Below are positions 7,387 through 16,291 of a DNA stretch of 64,000 bases, in pieces. The notes beneath the pieces are model-generated. The model was not told the origin of the DNA. It ran no database searches and was given only the letters and a program-made list of their open reading frames with translations. Origin of the DNA: JAXLWB01 sp046328715 (lineage in GTDB: Bacteria > Chloroflexota > Anaerolineae > Caldilineales > Caldilineaceae); assembly GCA_046328715.1 (NCBI GenBank), contig JAXLWB010000048.1:1-64000 (forward strand), in the 5' to 3' direction. The position numbers were made by a program, and so were the translations under genes. Positions within the stretch are counted from its first letter, which is position 1. The number at the start of each line of letters is the position of its first letter.

Positions 7387-8151
7387 TTAATTTGTAATTT
7401 GAGATATCGACCATAAGTGCTCAATATTTCTCTGATGAGTCAGTTTGCTGCTACTTGAATTACGACCTTTTGGCAACAACGATTCTGCCACCTGCCACAC
7501 ATTTTCTAGCGCATCCCCGCGCTGTGCCAGGAAGGGAACGACACGTCGCAAGCTATGCAGGTAGCCAACATCTTCGGCCAGGCGTTGCATGGCTTGTCTA
7601 GCCTCTTCGCAAAATGTGCCAACCTGTGGGAGGAAGAGACGCAGATTGCGTTTGACCAGTTGTGCGAGCAGACGCAAGGTCGCTAGCTCTTCATTGCCAT
7701 CGGAACCTGCTGCTAGCTTTGGTATTGTCGCATCACTGCCAAATGATCCAGCACAGAGGATACCCAGTGCGGGGAAGTAGATTACATTGCTGTCCTGCTG
7801 CGAGTAGATGTCGAGGAAATGCTCGCCCATGCGGATGTGAGCTACTCCGCCAGGCTTGGTTTGCAACTGCGGTAGTCCACTTTCGCGCACTTCGCCTGTA
7901 AAAATCGAGGTCGCTGCGCCTTCCAAGTGAAACTTGGCCGTTGCTGAAGCTGGCGGGTCGATCAGTAGCAGACGATCTCCGTTCGCTCCCATGACTGAAA
8001 GCGGCGCACGCTCTAACACGAATAGCGTATTGCGCGGTGGCTCGCCTTCGATAAAAAGCTCGAGGAATTGATAGAGTTGAAGAATACGTGCCGGTTCTTG
8101 GGCTGCCGTGTCTAATAGTGAAATTGAGGAAGTCGTCATGGAGAAAACCAA
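7387..8151 (-). CDS. metallo-beta-lactamase-like protein without metal ligands
   Basis: Protein of 254 residues. The middle has the strand order of a metallo-hydrolase: 'DRLLLIDPP', a segment 'GGVAHIRMGEHFLDIYSQQ' and 'NVIYFPALGILCAGSFGSD', which corresponds to the usual 'hVxLxxxxGVLFAGDxLF'. 'LRLFLPQVG' sits where 'vvPGHG' is expected. The HxHxDH motif is absent and the other ligand positions are changed, so it is probably not an enzyme of the normal type. A TTG at 8151 or the ATG at 8139 may be the start. It is last in a tight leftward operon after DUF1257, DUF2997 and a 72-residue protein. The fold call is inference from pattern only. Confidence 0.5.
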   Translation of the reverse strand: MVFSMTTSSISLLDTAAQEPARILQLYQFLELFIEGEPPRNTLFVLERAPLSVMGANGDRLLLIDPPASATAKFHLEGAATSIFTGEVRESGLPQLQTKPGGVAHIRMGEHFLDIYSQQDSNVIYFPALGILCAGSFGSDATIPKLAAGSDGNEELATLRLLAQLVKRNLRLFLPQVGTFCEEARQAMQRLAEDVGYLHSLRRVVPFLAQRGDALENVWQVAESLLPKGRNSSSSKLTHQRNIEHLWSISQITN

Positions 8152-8152
8152 G

Positions 8153-8371
8153 CTAATCAGTCGCAGGTAGAGAAGCAGACTCCGATGGAAGATTAAAGTC
8201 TAGTTCGGTTATCAGGTCTATTAACTCAACCGGCAAATCTGCGACCACGATTTCGCCACTCGGCAAGATATAAATCTCCGTCTCTGTCGGTAATGCCGAC
8301 CATGTTTCCCTGTCGATGTCTTCTGTCGACTCCGTACTCCGCACTTCGCACTGCGCAATTTCTTTACTCAT
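8153..8371 (-). CDS. small acidic protein of unknown function
   Basis: Protein of 72 residues, strongly acidic, with a beta-like segment 'TEIYILPSGEIVVADLP'. This resembles the 'ISVLPDGRIEYTI' strand of the DUF2997 protein encoded just upstream, so it may be a diverged relative of it. The start overlaps the end of the DUF2997 gene by 8 bases and its stop is one base from the next start. Position and coupling make it a real member of the operon. I do not recognise the family. Confidence 0.6.
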   Translation of the reverse strand: MSKEIAQCEVRSTESTEDIDRETWSALPTETEIYILPSGEIVVADLPVELIDLITELDFNLPSESASLPATD

Positions 8372-8558
8372 TGCTCACCGCGATCGCGACATCCGGTTCT
8401 TGTGCATAGTAGTCGCTGGTCTTCTCTTGCTTTTCGATTTTGCCCAATTGTTCAAGTAAGGCACTGATGTTTTCGCAGCCACTGCCTGGTACACCCTTGA
8501 TGGTATATTCAATCCGTCCATCGGGCAGGACGGAGATTTCGATCTCTTGTTTTTGCAT
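8364..8558 (-). CDS. DUF2997 family small protein
   Basis: Protein of 64 residues with the family pattern: an opening 'IEISVLPDGRIEYTIKGVPGSGCENISALLE', including the single conserved cysteine, then a charged tail. DUF2997 genes are known to sit beside DUF1257 (Ycf35-like) genes in cyanobacteria and Chloroflexota, often with an AAA ATPase or ferredoxin; neither is present here. Function is not established. It is translationally coupled to the 72-residue protein downstream. Confidence 0.75.
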   Translation of the reverse strand: MQKQEIEISVLPDGRIEYTIKGVPGSGCENISALLEQLGKIEKQEKTSDYYAQEPDVAIAVSNE

Positions 8559-8592
8559 GGGTTTCGTTCTCTATCTGTAGAAAAAATCTCTT

Positions 8593-8967
8593 TCAATTCC
8601 AACGGCGTACGGTCAGGCGGATCACCTGATCAGTGCCGACCTTTTCTTCCACCAGGTCGAAACCGGCTTTGGCTGTCTCGGTGAGCACTTTGTGATAGGC
8701 ATAGCGCTGCTGTACCTTTTGTAATGTCTCCTTGATCGGGCGCACTTGCATATCGTCGGCCAGTACCTCGTAGACATCCTGTTCGTTTTTGCGCAAGCCA
8801 AAGCTCATTCTAGGCGCATTCACGACCAGATCAACCTTACCAGAGAAGCCGCCAAACAGGTGCTTCCAGACAGTATTTTCAGTGTAGCTCAACTTAAGAT
8901 CATCTAGCGACCGCTTGATCATGGTCAGGTCACGCAATTCGGTTTTCACTTTGACAAATTTGGACAT
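8593..8967 (-). CDS. DUF1257 (Ycf35-like) protein
   Basis: Protein of 124 residues that begins 'MSKFVKVKTELRDLTMIKRSLDDL' and contains 'VDLVVNAPRMSFGLRKNEQDVYEVLADDM' and a C-terminal 'LVEEKVGTDQVIRLTVRRW', the recognisable DUF1257 outline. This family includes the chloroplast and cyanobacterial ycf35 product, whose role is unknown. It is the first gene of a leftward operon with DUF2997, a small acidic protein and a metallo-hydrolase-like protein. Confidence 0.8.
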   Translation of the reverse strand: MSKFVKVKTELRDLTMIKRSLDDLKLSYTENTVWKHLFGGFSGKVDLVVNAPRMSFGLRKNEQDVYEVLADDMQVRPIKETLQKVQQRYAYHKVLTETAKAGFDLVEEKVGTDQVIRLTVRRWN

Positions 8968-9101
8968 AGATAGTTCCTCTTAGGCGCTTTCATACAACGT
9001 GCGCATTTCATATTCATTCTTCTGGCCATCGCTTGCGCTTGAAATCTCTTTGCCTATTATATCACGGAATGTCGAAACTTGGTCAATGCATTCCCAATAT
9101 T

Positions 9102-9839
9102 TCAAAATGCCCAACGATGATCTTTGGGCAGATGCTCGTCACAGAGTAATTTTCCGTCAACTGTTGCTCCGTTACATAGCCCGTAAATAGGATCGGGTTT
9201 TTCTCGATCCGTAACCCATGTGCCACAGATGGCGCACTGACCACTGTTGCTTCCACGTAATCCTAATGTTACCAAGGATGATGATACCCACCTCTGTGAA
9301 CCAGGCTGCTTAGTCACAAATGCTTCGACATCTTCGATAAGTTGATCAGAAAATGCATCAACTTCTACATAAGGCTCGTCGCTGTCGTAGTGAATCTGTC
9401 TGTCGATGATCACATTAACGGTAATAAGAAAGCTCTCTGGCAGCATACGAGCGATATGTTTCGGTAATCGACTTCCGCCATCAACCTCTCCAGAAAAATC
9501 TGCTCCGTAGTAAGAGGCGATAACCTCAATTCTACCAGTGATTTGTCGATTGAACTCTTCCAATTCCTCGGCTGGAACCCATAACTCTTGATGAACTTGC
9601 GTACCAACCGTTTGGACTGGAAACCTGGAAACGTAGTCATCATCGACTACAAACTTTGTGACAAAGCCCGCATAGGGCGCGCTTTTTGTGTTCCCATCGC
9701 GAGCAATTTGTTCGACATAATCAAAATTGAGCACTGGATAAAAGATGGGCTGCTCTGGTAAGCGAGGTGGAAACCTGCGAAAGCCCGAAGTTGCAATCAT
9801 TTCAAGTTCAGTGAGACCTACAGGTCGGTAAAGAAGCAT
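9102..9839 (-). CDS. ADP-ribosylation/crystallin-J1-type hypothetical protein with C-terminal cysteine cluster
   Basis: Protein of 245 residues. The N-terminal 120 residues match a family usually annotated 'ADP-ribosylation/crystallin J1' in databases: 'LYRPVGLTELEMI', 'FPPRLPEQPIFYPVLN', 'AGFVTKFVVDD' and 'VHQELWVPAEELEEFN'. That name is historical and enzymatic activity is not shown. The last 45 residues hold C-x2-C (CAICGTW), one lone cysteine and C-D-E-H, which suggests a small zinc-binding tail. The ATG is 30 bases downstream of the heparinase-like gene, so it may be the end of that operon. Catalytic residues could not be assigned. Confidence 0.62.
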   Translation of the reverse strand: MLLYRPVGLTELEMIATSGFRRFPPRLPEQPIFYPVLNFDYVEQIARDGNTKSAPYAGFVTKFVVDDDYVSRFPVQTVGTQVHQELWVPAEELEEFNRQITGRIEVIASYYGADFSGEVDGGSRLPKHIARMLPESFLITVNVIIDRQIHYDSDEPYVEVDAFSDQLIEDVEAFVTKQPGSQRWVSSSLVTLGLRGSNSGQCAICGTWVTDREKPDPIYGLCNGATVDGKLLCDEHLPKDHRWAF

Positions 9840-9869
9840 AAGATGTCATAGTACTAAAAACAAATAGGT

Positions 9870-11816
9870 TTATTCCGTTAAATTAAAAAATTGAAACTGC
9901 CACATTTCCTGTTGGCTTGGTTGCACTGAATGAAGTAATATCCGTGTCAAGGAATTACCCCAAGCACTGCGCAATCGATCATCAGTAATGCTAATCTCTT
10001 TGCTACTGATACCAAAAACATCGGCGGGATAGTGGAATTGACCTGCGCCAGATGTTCGCCCATCTGTGATTTCGCGCTCACCAAAGCGAATGACCCCTGC
10101 CGTCGTGAGATCGACCGTACACGGGGTTAGAATCGCCAGTGTGATCTCGCCAACGGGCTGCGTTAGCTCATAGCGGTCGTTGATCTCCACTGACTGTCCG
10201 CGCTGCAATGTGATCTGCCGCTGCCAGGAGTGAAGATGCGCTTCGGCTGGATAGGCGTCAGCGATGTCGAGTACAAAGTTGGTGTGGTTAGCGTCAGCTT
10301 CATAGCTCACAATCTTTGCCCTGTACTCCTCGCCTGGAGATTGCTGCACACCATCAACTGTCGGCAGCAGTGTGTGATAAGCAGATTGCATGGTCCAGAT
10401 CTCGTAGCGCTGCGGGCTGAAGGTCTTGGCGGTATAGAATTCCACGCCTGCATCGACTATCACTGGTTTGCCATCGACAAATATGATGAGGTTGCCAATG
10501 TCATTGTGATTGTGGCTTTCATTGTTGTTGCCACCTTTGGCCGCCACAAACAAGCCCTTGCTTGAACATGCTTGGTCGCGTGCGACCATCACTTCGATCT
10601 CTGGCAACCAACTATCCTGCGGTAGAGGCGGAATTGGGTCTACAAAGGCGGGGGCGGGTGTGAAAAGAGCGCGCAAGGTGCGTGCCATGCTTGGAGAGAT
10701 ATCGCGTGTGACTGCACTCTTGTTGCCAGCGATAAGCGTTGCTGCCTGAGTACGTTGCTCGCCTTCTTGATGTTGCCAGAGCCAGGCACCCAGGCTACTC
10801 ATCTCCCTGTCCCCAATCCGTTGTCCATAGCTATAAACAATCGTTGCATCGGGGGTGACCAGTGCTGGCGCATCGGCAAAGTTGATGTAGTAGTGGTCGG
10901 CGATCTGCACTCGATGGATAAAGCGCCCGATCTCCTGAATCAGCGGTTGATTATAGACATTGATCTGGCCGTTACTGGCGCTGTCAAGCAACGCTAGCGT
11001 GTCAAAAAGTGACGCCCCCGCCCGCCCCCAATAGCTGGGACCTTCGTCACAGCCGCCATCTTGGGGATAGGGATCGATAAAGCGATCGATGGTCTGCATG
11101 ATTTTGTACACGCTCTGCACGCGTCGTTGTTCGTTTGTTTCCATCAGTAACGTACAAGCTAGCCAGTTGGAGCAGATCCAGGGATTCCAGTTGTTGACGC
11201 GGCGCAGACTGTTTTGTCCCTCATTGCCCATCCACCAATAATCATTTCGCTCCCAACACGGGGTGAGGATGCGGGTGGCGATCTCGTGTTCAATGCGTGG
11301 GCGAACTTGTGAGGTGACCTGGCTGAGCCGCTCGCCCAGCAGGTAATCAGTCCACGCAAGAAGCGCGGCTGTCTCTGCCACAAAAAGATCGACGACGATG
11401 TCGCGGCAATCAGGTAAGCCTTTTCCCGATTGCTGGGCACCAATGTGGGCTGGAATGCCCCAAAACGACTCTTCACAGATCGTCCAGATACCGTTGACAA
11501 TGTCGTCGAGAAAGCGTCCTTGATTCTCGATGCATTCAGCTAGTACCAGGGCATGAAGCGCTCTACGTCGGTCGAAGCTGGGGATTTCGTAGTTACGACG
11601 GTTGCCGTTGCGGGCAAATTGCAGAAAGAGCGTTGCTGGAAGCGGCGGCCACTCGTAGTTGAGATAGCTTTCGCCTTCGGCCATGCGCAGTTTGCGTTGC
11701 CAATCAGAAAGTGCGTCCCAGTCGCGGCGCTCTTCAATCGTTGGGAAAGGTTGCCAGGCGCGGCGTGGGATGAGAAGCGCTTCGACCTGTTGGGTTAGAT
11801 AGAGTTGGGTGAGCAT
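9870..11816 (-). CDS. heparinase II/III-like polysaccharide lyase
   Basis: Protein of 648 residues. The first ~370 form a helical (alpha/alpha toroid-like) region with 'NNWNPWICSNWL' and 'GGCDEGPSYWGRAGASLF'. The C-terminal half is the heparinase II/III beta domain, with the conserved 'NHNDIGNLIIFVDGKPVIVDAG' segment (metal-binding His region), then 'YHTLLPTVDGVQQ'. Relatives cleave uronic-acid polysaccharides such as heparin or alginate oligomers by beta-elimination. There is no signal peptide, so it would act on imported oligosaccharides. It follows the kinase-like gene by 18 bases in a leftward operon. The substrate is unknown. Confidence 0.82.
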   Translation of the reverse strand: MLTQLYLTQQVEALLIPRRAWQPFPTIEERRDWDALSDWQRKLRMAEGESYLNYEWPPLPATLFLQFARNGNRRNYEIPSFDRRRALHALVLAECIENQGRFLDDIVNGIWTICEESFWGIPAHIGAQQSGKGLPDCRDIVVDLFVAETAALLAWTDYLLGERLSQVTSQVRPRIEHEIATRILTPCWERNDYWWMGNEGQNSLRRVNNWNPWICSNWLACTLLMETNEQRRVQSVYKIMQTIDRFIDPYPQDGGCDEGPSYWGRAGASLFDTLALLDSASNGQINVYNQPLIQEIGRFIHRVQIADHYYINFADAPALVTPDATIVYSYGQRIGDREMSSLGAWLWQHQEGEQRTQAATLIAGNKSAVTRDISPSMARTLRALFTPAPAFVDPIPPLPQDSWLPEIEVMVARDQACSSKGLFVAAKGGNNNESHNHNDIGNLIIFVDGKPVIVDAGVEFYTAKTFSPQRYEIWTMQSAYHTLLPTVDGVQQSPGEEYRAKIVSYEADANHTNFVLDIADAYPAEAHLHSWQRQITLQRGQSVEINDRYELTQPVGEITLAILTPCTVDLTTAGVIRFGEREITDGRTSGAGQFHYPADVFGISSKEISITDDRLRSAWGNSLTRILLHSVQPSQQEMWQFQFFNLTE

Positions 11817-11834
11817 AGGCGGATGGTTGTTACA

Positions 11835-12695
11835 TCATGATAACGATTGGATCAGTCTTGAGATTGCTACTTCATAATCCTGTACGCCTGCAGGAAACCA
11901 AGTTGAAGCACAAGCAGCGAACCAGTCGATGGTGAGCAACGTTTCTAATTTGGCAACGCCAGTTCCAACATGTTTTGCCGCATCTAGCCCTAGTGACCGT
12001 AACAATGCCGATCGATCCAGTGCAATCGGCCCCCAAAAGGGACGCTGCCAGTCCAACACACAAAAGCTATTTCCCACCAATAAAACATTGTCGTTGCTCA
12101 GGTCGCCGTGGAGATAACCGATTGGGCCATCGAACAGTGCCAGTAGCTCGGGATCATGGGCCGCCTGCTTTATTCGGTTAACCGCGTCCAAAGTCAATTG
12201 GTCAAACTGTTTTGTGTCGATCAGGATGGACAAGGTTTCGTATAGCTTCTCACCATGTGCAAACCATTCCTGGTGATTGTGTAGACTTTCCAGTGCTGGC
12301 AGATCGCCTCGAATCGCACTAATCTGCGCAAGTAGCTGATCAATCATCTCCAGTGCAGACGACTCGTTGAGGTGGCAATCACTAATGGGTTTCCCTTGCA
12401 TGTCCTCTAAGATCAGCGCATCTGGCATGCCGCTACGTGAGACAATTTGGGCAGAGGCGAGTAATGACGACTCTGCATTGGCGTAAAATAGAGGCTCGAC
12501 TGTTGGCGGCGCTTGCACTTTGTAGATCAGCGAACGACCCTCGCCACAGTTGAGCCGTTGGACACAGGAAAGAGGCCACTCACGGAGCGTCGTCCGTTTG
12601 CGGATGGGAATACCCAAGATGCACTCTAACTCTGCGTCATTGTCAAGCCAGAGATCAAAGTAAGGATGGCGGTGCATAAGGAACTCGTCCTTCAA
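11835..12695 (-). CDS. aminoglycoside phosphotransferase-like kinase
   Basis: Protein of 286 residues with the protein-kinase-like fold of the APH/choline kinase family: the catalytic motif 'YLHGDLSNDNVLL' and the metal-binding 'VLDWQ' about 15 residues later. The N-terminal lobe has the 'SLIYKVQAPP' strand where the ATP lysine is expected. APH-fold enzymes phosphorylate drugs, sugars, choline or hydroxyl groups of small molecules. The start overlaps the end of the nucleotidyltransferase gene by 41 bases, or by 23 if the second ATG (12677) is used. The pairing with a lyase and a nucleotidyltransferase suggests a sugar or small-molecule pathway more than resistance, but this is inference. Confidence 0.75.
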   Translation of the reverse strand: MKDEFLMHRHPYFDLWLDNDAELECILGIPIRKRTTLREWPLSCVQRLNCGEGRSLIYKVQAPPTVEPLFYANAESSLLASAQIVSRSGMPDALILEDMQGKPISDCHLNESSALEMIDQLLAQISAIRGDLPALESLHNHQEWFAHGEKLYETLSILIDTKQFDQLTLDAVNRIKQAAHDPELLALFDGPIGYLHGDLSNDNVLLVGNSFCVLDWQRPFWGPIALDRSALLRSLGLDAAKHVGTGVAKLETLLTIDWFAACASTWFPAGVQDYEVAISRLIQSLS

Positions 12696-13818
12696 GAAGC
12701 TTGGTCAGCGAGTCTAGGTCATTGAGTTGATTGAGCGCAACTCCTGCTTGTTGCAGCCAGTGTTGAATGGCTTGATCGAACTGGAGCGCTTGTTTTGCCA
12801 GTTCTGCTCCACTTGAGTTGCCCGTAAAACGTATCAATTCCGGAATTTGCAATGCTTGGTAGGATTTCGCATATTCATGGTAGAGGTTGAAATTTTCGTC
12901 GTTTGCCTCACCAAACGCGCTGGCAATAAAACGTGTAGTCTCATCCTGAATAAAGGTTGCCGCCCAACTGGCTCCAATCGGGTTGCCAGAGGCAGCTCGT
13001 GATACGATTTTGTTGACCTTGTCGTGTAGTTCGGGGTAGTAGTCAGTGAAGAGCGCCGACACACCTTGTTCCACAGCCAGTTTCTTTTGCACTTGGCAGA
13101 GGATCTCACGAGTGCTCTTCACAAATAATTCGGCAGCTTGGGTGATCTGCTCAGCATCTTCTGCAGTTGCCAGGGTGGTGATGTAATCTTCAAGGTTGGC
13201 AGGATGGATAGGTAGTTGCAGAATCTCGGGGAAATTCGAGTCCCAACCACGCTGAAAGGTGTGCTGATTGACCAATGCTAGACACTCGACCACCGCCATG
13301 ATCACTTGCCAGGCGGCCTTGCGTATGCTGTTAAAGTCGTCGCTCATCGTCGCTAAGCGCAGGTTGCCCAAATGGAAAACTGCCTTCGGAAAGTGATCGA
13401 GCGCTCGTTGCACCATCTCGTTTTTGCAGGCTGGACTTTGTAACTCGATAATGCGCTCCTGGAGCGCCTCGAAACGCTGGCGATCCCTTTCGCTGCGTAC
13501 ATAGAGAGGCTTGGCTTGGGCGATCAGCGACGGCCCCACTGCCCAACTGCCCACCCCGTTGGCCAACCGTTCAGCCCGCTGCCACGAGATCGGAAAAAAG
13601 TCGAAGCTGATGCCATGGAGCACAAAACAGGCAAAGAGCGAGTGTGCTTTCCCTTCATCGGGAATAAAAATTAAGTCGAGATCAGAAGTGGGTGACGCAT
13701 TGCCAAGCGCATAGGAACCGTAATAGGCAATGATGCCGACCTCATCCCCATGCGTTTTGATTGCGTGAGCGAGGAATGTATCGGCAATTTGGAAGACATC
13801 TAGGTGAGGTAGGCTCAT
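12655..13818 (-). CDS. nucleotidyltransferase-fold protein, long form
   Basis: Protein of 387 residues. Residues about 25-55 carry the nucleotidyltransferase motif 'YYGSYALGNASPTSDLDLIFI'; a third acidic position is likely in 'SFDFFPIS'. The rest is mostly helical and ends with a segment rich in Gln, Leu and Ala. This layout is close to the streptomycin adenylyltransferase-like and MNT-type enzymes, but no exact family was recognised. It is the second gene of a four-gene leftward operon and its 3' end overlaps the kinase gene, so the two are made in step. It is distinct from the nucleotidyltransferase at 6203-7084; similarity is limited to the motif. Confidence 0.7.
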   Translation of the reverse strand: MSLPHLDVFQIADTFLAHAIKTHGDEVGIIAYYGSYALGNASPTSDLDLIFIPDEGKAHSLFACFVLHGISFDFFPISWQRAERLANGVGSWAVGPSLIAQAKPLYVRSERDRQRFEALQERIIELQSPACKNEMVQRALDHFPKAVFHLGNLRLATMSDDFNSIRKAAWQVIMAVVECLALVNQHTFQRGWDSNFPEILQLPIHPANLEDYITTLATAEDAEQITQAAELFVKSTREILCQVQKKLAVEQGVSALFTDYYPELHDKVNKIVSRAASGNPIGASWAATFIQDETTRFIASAFGEANDENFNLYHEYAKSYQALQIPELIRFTGNSSGAELAKQALQFDQAIQHWLQQAGVALNQLNDLDSLTKLLEGRVPYAPPSLL

Positions 13819-13834
13819 GAGCGATCAACCAATT

Positions 13835-14383
13835 TCAGTATGTTTGAAGTTTTAGCCTGTAAATTACCCGCCACGCCCGATCGTTTTCTCCTCGTTGCAT
13901 TAATTGTAGATGCTCAATCGGTACACTCCACCGTTGCAGGTGCCATTCACTTTGGAGCAGTTCCGCGTAGAGCGCGTTGCTGCGCTGATCGTTCAAGCGC
14001 ATGGTCAGGGTGAGATGGGGAGTGAAATGGTGATGTTTGTCGGAGCCAAGTGCAGATACAAGTTGGTGACGAGCCGCAAGCAATCCCTCGTTCTTTTCGA
14101 CTGCTAAATAGATGATTCGATGGCCAGGCGGGAAGGAGGCGATCCCACCCAAGCCTAACCCAAATGGCTGGATCTGGTGGGCAAAGGTTTCGAGCTTGGC
14201 AATGGTCTCAGCCTCATTCTCTGGCGTGGCTGGACCACTGCGCCATACGGTGCCCCAGAGCGTCACGTGCGGTGGCGTGATGAAGGCGGTCTTCGGATCA
14301 TGTTGTTGGCGCAAGGCTTGAATTTGGTCTGCCAATTTACCTGTGGGAAATGCGCCAACAAAGATTCGATAGTCACTTTTCAT
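13835..14383 (-). CDS. 2'-5' RNA ligase family (2H phosphoesterase) protein
   Basis: Protein of 182 residues with the two H-x-T motifs of the 2H superfamily: 'PPHVTLWGTV' and 'TPHLTLTMRL', about 90 residues apart. Members hydrolyse 2',3'-cyclic phosphates or join RNA ends; many bacterial ones have unknown substrates. It is the first gene of the operon with the nucleotidyltransferase, kinase and heparinase-like lyase (16-base gap to the next). 'MKSDYRIFVGAFPTG' is a normal start for the family (compare 'RxFxAxxxP'). A 70-base gap separates it from glcF upstream. Confidence 0.82.
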   Translation of the reverse strand: MKSDYRIFVGAFPTGKLADQIQALRQQHDPKTAFITPPHVTLWGTVWRSGPATPENEAETIAKLETFAHQIQPFGLGLGGIASFPPGHRIIYLAVEKNEGLLAARHQLVSALGSDKHHHFTPHLTLTMRLNDQRSNALYAELLQSEWHLQRWSVPIEHLQLMQRGENDRAWRVIYRLKLQTY

Positions 14384-14454
14384 ATGTCAGGTTTGGGTTC
14401 ACTCTATCGGTGACTAAAGAAGAGCCGCAACCAATACATAAACCAACATAGAGA

Positions 14455-15714
14455 TTACCGATTCCCATACGCCCGATCCAGCAATTCCATCGTGTGCCAA
14501 ACCGGCAGTGGCTTGCCCTGTGCTGCCAAATGCGTTTTGATCTGCATCATGCAGCCGATATTGCCCATGACAACGGCCTGAGCACTTGTGGACAAAATAT
14601 TGTTCGCCTTGCGCTCGCCGATCTGCTTTGCCAGTTCGGGTTGTTCGATGTTGTAGGTGCCTGCCGAACCGCAACAGATTTCGCCTTCGGGAATCTCTAC
14701 CACTTTGAGGTTAGGAATGGCGGCCAGTAACTTGCGCGGTTGGCTGGTCACTTTTTGGGCATGGGCAAGGTGACAGGCATCGTGATAGGCAACGATCAAC
14801 GGCTCTGCCAAGGCCGCAGGTGCAACCAAACCCAACTCGGCGAGAAAGACGCTGACATCTTTGGCTTTGTGGGCAAACTGTTGAGCCGTGGATTCTTCAG
14901 CTTTCCCAGCAAAAAGTAACGGGTAGTCGTGGATTCCAGAACCACAGCCCGCCGCGTTGGTAAGAATGGCATCGACATCGCCAGGAAAAGCTTTGAAATT
15001 GTTGCGGGCAAAGGCGCGTGCTTGATCTGCCTCACCCGTATGCAACGAAAGCGATCCGCAGCAGCCCTGGTTGCGCGGAATCAGCACTTCGACGCCATTT
15101 TTTGCTAGCACACGCAAAGTGGCCCAATTGATCTGCGGGGCGAGCACCTGTTGTGCACAGCCTGCTAACAGTGCTACCCGTGCGCGACGTTTCCCTTCGG
15201 CTGGATAGAGTTCGGGCAATGGTTGGGCCGAGGGCAGATCGTTCGGAAGCAGGTCAAGCATGGCCTTCATCGGCGTTGGCAGCAATGGTTGCACAAGTTT
15301 TCCAAGCTTGCCCATCGTCGCCGCCAACCGGAAGCGCGCTGGATAAGGTAACGTTTGGGTGACCATCGTGCGCGTCAACTTATCCATTGTCGAACGCTCG
15401 CGCTTTTCTTCAGCCCGCTCGCGGAAGGGCATGAGCAGATTGCCGTATTCGACGCCCGACGGACAGGTGGTAACACAGGCCATACAGCCCAGGCAACGAT
15501 CCACAAAGGGTAGCGACTCTTCTAGAGGCAAGTTGCCTTCAAGCTGCTCCTTCATCAAAAAGATACGCCCACGCGGCGAATCCATCTCTTCGCCCATCAC
15601 TTTGTAGGTGGGGCAGGTGGAAAGGCAGAAGCCACAATGAACACAGGCGCTCACTGCCTTGGACATGGCTGGTGCTTGGGGGCCGAGTTGATCAACAGGA
15701 ATGGAATGTTGCAT
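14455..15714 (-). CDS. glcF: glycolate oxidase iron-sulfur subunit
   Basis: Protein of 419 residues. Two 4Fe-4S motifs are present: C24, C27, C30, C34 (CVHCGFCLSTC), then CLGCMACVTTC about 45 residues on. Two CCG-type cysteine domains follow, with 'GCCGSLSLHTGE' and 'CCGSAGTYN'. GlcF passes electrons from the GlcD/E flavoprotein to the membrane chain during glycolate oxidation to glyoxylate. It is separated from glcE by an opposing acetyltransferase gene, so it must have its own promoter; TATCAT lies 5 bases before the ATG. Confidence 0.93.
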   Translation of the reverse strand: MQHSIPVDQLGPQAPAMSKAVSACVHCGFCLSTCPTYKVMGEEMDSPRGRIFLMKEQLEGNLPLEESLPFVDRCLGCMACVTTCPSGVEYGNLLMPFRERAEEKRERSTMDKLTRTMVTQTLPYPARFRLAATMGKLGKLVQPLLPTPMKAMLDLLPNDLPSAQPLPELYPAEGKRRARVALLAGCAQQVLAPQINWATLRVLAKNGVEVLIPRNQGCCGSLSLHTGEADQARAFARNNFKAFPGDVDAILTNAAGCGSGIHDYPLLFAGKAEESTAQQFAHKAKDVSVFLAELGLVAPAALAEPLIVAYHDACHLAHAQKVTSQPRKLLAAIPNLKVVEIPEGEICCGSAGTYNIEQPELAKQIGERKANNILSTSAQAVVMGNIGCMMQIKTHLAAQGKPLPVWHTMELLDRAYGNR

Positions 15715-15820
15715 GAGATATGATAGACTGTACGGATAGCATGCACAGTAGATGTTGCATGAAATGTGAACCGTGATGCGTGAATTACCGAATTCGTCCC
15801 CACCGGACGCCTGACTTTAT

Positions 15821-16291
15821 ATGATCGAGCAAATTGACCATCGTGATTTAAGGGTTGCACAAGAAATTTATGTTGTTCAGCAAGCCTCCTATGCCGTCGA
15901 GCAGGCTCTGATTGAGTGCGCCGATTTCCCGCCGCTCCAGGTGACTCCTACCGATATCCAACAGGAAGACGAGATCTTTCTTGGCTACCGAGTGGGTGCC
16001 CAATTGGCAGGCGTCGTGTCGTTTGCTTCTTTGCCGACATTGCTCGATATTGGAAGGCTGATCGTTCACCCCGACTATTTTCGACGGGGGATTGCCAGCC
16101 AGCTATTGCAGGCGGTGGAAAGCTTCGCAGAACCAGCAATGCGAATCACCGTCTCGACTGCGGAAAAGAACCTGCCTGCTGTACAACTCTATTTGAGACA
16201 TGGCTACCAGCAAACCGAACAAACCGTGTTGCCGGACGGTCTCGTATTAGTGCGCTTCTATAAAACCCAGCCTTTGGCCGCTATTAACTAA
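15821..16291 (+). CDS. GNAT family N-acetyltransferase
   Basis: Protein of 156 residues with the acetyl-CoA-binding motif 'IGRLIVHPDYFRRGIASQLLQAV' (R/Q-x-x-G-x-G/A type) and a downstream 'VSTAEKNLPAVQLYLRHGY' beta-bulge segment. It is a typical small GNAT of unknown substrate. It runs against the glcDEF direction and lies between glcE and glcF; its stop overlaps the glcE stop by 4 bases. It is probably a later insertion into the operon. Confidence 0.85.
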   Translation: MIEQIDHRDLRVAQEIYVVQQASYAVEQALIECADFPPLQVTPTDIQQEDEIFLGYRVGAQLAGVVSFASLPTLLDIGRLIVHPDYFRRGIASQLLQAVESFAEPAMRITVSTAEKNLPAVQLYLRHGYQQTEQTVLPDGLVLVRFYKTQPLAAIN

